From: Phymatolithon calcareum
Taxonomy: Eukaryota; Rhodophyta; Florideophyceae; Hapalidiales
Direction: 5' to 3'
Length of the DNA: 64,000 nucleotides
NCBI GenBank assembly: GCA_977006965.1
Contig: OZ345364.1
Span: forward strand, 310,001 to 374,000
Positions within the stretch are counted from its first letter, which is position 1, and every line of letters starts with the position of its first letter. The position numbers and the translations under genes were made by a program. Positions 61,851 to 64,000 of this stretch are shown here, one piece after another. Below the pieces are notes generated by a model. It saw only the letters and a program-made list of their open reading frames with translations. It did not search any database and was not told the DNA's origin.

Positions 61851-63817
61851 GTGTCTATTTTACGAAACCCTTCAATTGAGGGGCGATTTGAAAGCTCGAA
61901 AAAATCCATAAAGCAAATTCGAAACACATCGCTCATGCCATATTCGTAAAGCCTAGCTTATGTTCTGTGCATGGAGTATCCACAATACTACCTTAAACTC
62001 GCTTTGTTCGGCGCTAGCAACGAAAATATGTTGGTCGCTCAGAAGTACCAGACCTGCCATTCCAGGAGAAAAACACCGGCCGCGCGTGGTCGGTACATCA
62101 GTACGCATCAAGGCAGCATTGGTAAGCGGTCTCGCAGAGTGCTCCAGATTATGCGGAGCCTTTTCGAAGTCAAAAAAGATGAGTGGTATGGTTCAGAATG
62201 TACTCGGGGAAAAAATCAATGGTGGCACGAGCATGTCACAATGGGTTCTGATTCGTCATCCATTGAAGAAAACTAAGTTTAAGACAGTCAATATTGTCAA
62301 CGTCCAGGCAAAGAACTCTGAGGATGACATTTCAGACACTCAGCAGCTTGAACCGAGCCAACACCGGCAAAAGCGCAGCACCGCCCAGGCCTGCTTACAG
62401 TGTTCATCCTTGCCAATCTTCATCGCGAAACGCCTGTTTATCGTCTACTGTCGCGATCACATGCTCCTCAGAAGGGCATACAACCTTTGATACAACCTTC
62501 AGAAGCTCTAAACGCCGTCTTCCGAGCTCTCTCGCCTACGTCTTACAGGGTCCTTGAGACCAACCATCGCATCGCGAACTTGATGTCATCACGCCCGACC
62601 GCGAGCCGAATACTAGCGCTCATTGGGTGCCAAGGTACGAGAGGAAAGTTCTCTGTCCGTTTTAGGGACGATTTTCCTCTCAGTTGTGGAAATTTCGCAC
62701 TCTAAACGGAGACTTCTTATCCGAGAATTGCGGTACTGGACTTCATTCGAAGTACGATTGCGTGGTGACGATGTTTCCCCAAGTTACCTGCGAAAACTTG
62801 CTGCTTGGACGTCTGCTAAGCTAAGAAGAAAGGGGCGAAAAGAGAGTACAGTGACCGAGCCTTCTATGTTTTTCGAAATACTCGTCCTCATGGCAAGAGT
62901 TGAGTTCGGCGCTGAGAGAGCTTTCTGAAAGTCTACCAGGCCAAAGAAGTATTTCCCCGGCCCTTGCTCTTCGAAAACAGGGATGCCATGGCCGAATACC
63001 TCCGATTGATTTCATTCAGAGTTCAATTATGTGAATTAGGCGACATGTACTCTGCGCAGTACCGCTGGTCGCTCGGTCAAGATTCTGTCGATCCCATGAA
63101 TGACCACTGAAAGCACATTGTGTCAAAGAGATTTTGAAGGCGAGATGGCCCACGGAATGGCAGTTCTGTGCTGTCTTGTGGCCGCGTATGCCCGTATAAG
63201 GCGCATTGCATGTGCAGATTCATACTTGGTGAGTGCTGACTCTGCAGAGATTTAACAAGTGCGCCTATAGTTCATAGGGGTCATCTAACTCTTTTGGCGA
63301 TTTTCTAGATTGTTAGCTGTCTGTTATTCTCTGGTGCCCATGCAGAGTGTCAGCAGCACATGACGCAGCGAACGTTTTGTGAAGTGCCTGGCGAGCAACT
63401 CATCGATAGCATTTGACAAGCGCATTACTTGTTCACGTTCAGTCGCGCCAGAACGTACATTTGCATTCGAGAGCAGTGTTGGACGCCACGTTACCGTAAG
63501 AAAAGTAAAAGGATGACTGCAGAGGTCATGATGACTACCATTGCTGTGCAAAACAACGGCAGAGTTTGAAAATGCAAGACCTCGCCACTGTGTGCTCCTC
63601 ATGTAATACGCTTGATAGTGCCACAATATACATTTGCGACACTTCTACTGTTCGGAGCTGCTTCACAAAGCATGCTGAAGACCTCTATGAGCTTGGCGCT
63701 GTTGATGCGCTTCATAGCGAGAAGCTTTCATGTGCAAAAAATTAAATGAATCTTATTCCCTCAACTGAGGGAAAAGTGCCCCTCAATTGAGGGAAAATTT
63801 CCATAAAATAGACACCA
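61851..63817 (+). mobile_element. DNA transposon, GTGTCTAT family, copy 2
   Basis: The left end GTGTCTATTTTACG after TA (61849-61850) and the reversed right end GTGTCTATTTTATG (ending 63817) before CA (63818-63819) form the termini. CTCAATTGAGG palindromes lie inside each end (61872 on; 63755-63793). At 1967 bp it is close in length to copy 1 (1987 bp), and the ORFs are homologous but on the plus strand here. Confidence 0.75.
61960..62930 (+). pseudogene. Transposase-like ORFs of copy 2
   Basis: Overlapping frames (61960-62490, 61971-62276, 62294-62557, 62400-62705, 62623-62928) each match parts of the copy 1 minus-strand frames, e.g. FGASNENMLVAQKYQTCH, KKTKFKTVNIVNV, LEPSQHRQ, LHRETPVYR. 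Frameshifts explain the switching. No intact protein remains. Confidence 0.5.
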
Positions 63818-63819
63818 GT

Positions 63820-64000
63820 GTCTATTGCACGGCGTTTTTTCCTCAATTGAGGACATCATATTTCTCATTTAATTAGAAAGTTTTCTGCCTTTAACAATGA
63901 AGCTTTACTCGCTCTCGGTGTCGTCAGGACATCATGCTCATGGAGCATCTCTTCGTGTCGGGCAAAGTAGTTCCTACGCATCGATGTACCATAAATGTGA
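63820..64000 (-). mobile_element. DNA transposon, GTGTCTAT family, copy 3 (runs off the window)
   Basis: GTGTCTATTGCACGGCG starts two bases after copy 2 ends, followed by CCTCAATTGAGG at 63841. On the minus strand MRRNYFARHEEMLHEHDVL lies where copies 1 and 2 have DRNCFTKHVEDIHEL. Copy 3 is therefore oriented opposite to copy 2, with the two C-terminal ends facing each other. Confidence 0.65.

Overview
The window looks like repeat-rich nuclear DNA of a eukaryote. It has no operons, bacterial-type promoters or Shine-Dalgarno spacing. Nearly everything recognisable is a transposable element, and only two convincing host genes, both without visible introns, lie in it: an MLO-like seven-helix-type membrane protein (48.8-51.0 kb, minus) and a 343-residue predicted secreted protein (24.2-25.2 kb, plus). 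A third host trace is the ubiquitin-like N-terminus of an OTU1/YOD1-type deubiquitinase (36.0-36.3 kb), cut off by a LINE fragment. Intronless genes, an MLO homologue and a mixed load of LINE, Ty3/gypsy, hAT and other DNA transposons would suit an alga, possibly a red macroalga. That assignment is an inference; the sequence does not prove it.

Layout. 0-8 kb: fragments of several LINE families, a dispersed repeat of unknown nature, and a complete short retroelement (4155-5075). 8-13 kb: a possible P-element-like remnant followed by a complete DNA transposon (11051-13037). 13-24 kb: LINE tails and decayed reverse transcriptases in both orientations, plus a 77-nt foldback. 24-26 kb: the secreted-protein gene and a second copy of the dispersed repeat. 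26-32.5 kb: nested LINEs, one containing a second short retroelement (26194-26872), another containing a LINE with a 13-bp target duplication. 32.5-34.8 kb: a DNA transposon with a 401-codon ORF. 35-37.5 kb: LINE ends, the OTU1 fragment and a 29-bp minisatellite. 37.5-44 kb: a broken Ty3/gypsy element with a 3' LTR, interrupted by another LTR element whose gag follows a C2H2 zinc-finger ORF. 44-48 kb: one LINE split by two hAT-type elements. 48.8-51 kb: the MLO-like gene. 53-60 kb: a 119-nt foldback, then three near-identical LINE copies, two plus and one minus, forming a giant palindrome; the two long copies keep open reverse-transcriptase ORFs. 60.4-61.8 kb: the third short retroelement, inserted in a LINE tail. 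61.85 kb to the end: two back-to-back members of the DNA-transposon family seen at 11-13 kb.

Most interesting signal. Three insertions (4155-5075, 26194-26872, 60368-61777) share a 5' module that begins near AGGACC and folds into a chain of hairpins: a perfect 11-bp GC stem, a hairpin with paired (compensatory) substitutions between copies, and hairpins capped by GNRA-type loops. Each insertion is flanked by a perfect 10-13-bp target duplication. Two copies end in a poly-A tail and a 3' hairpin region shared with a LINE family in the same window. This looks like a non-autonomous, LINE-mobilised, structured retroelement that I do not recognise. The LINE families themselves have distinctive 3'-terminal stem-loops, one with covariation, and a shared C-terminal domain.
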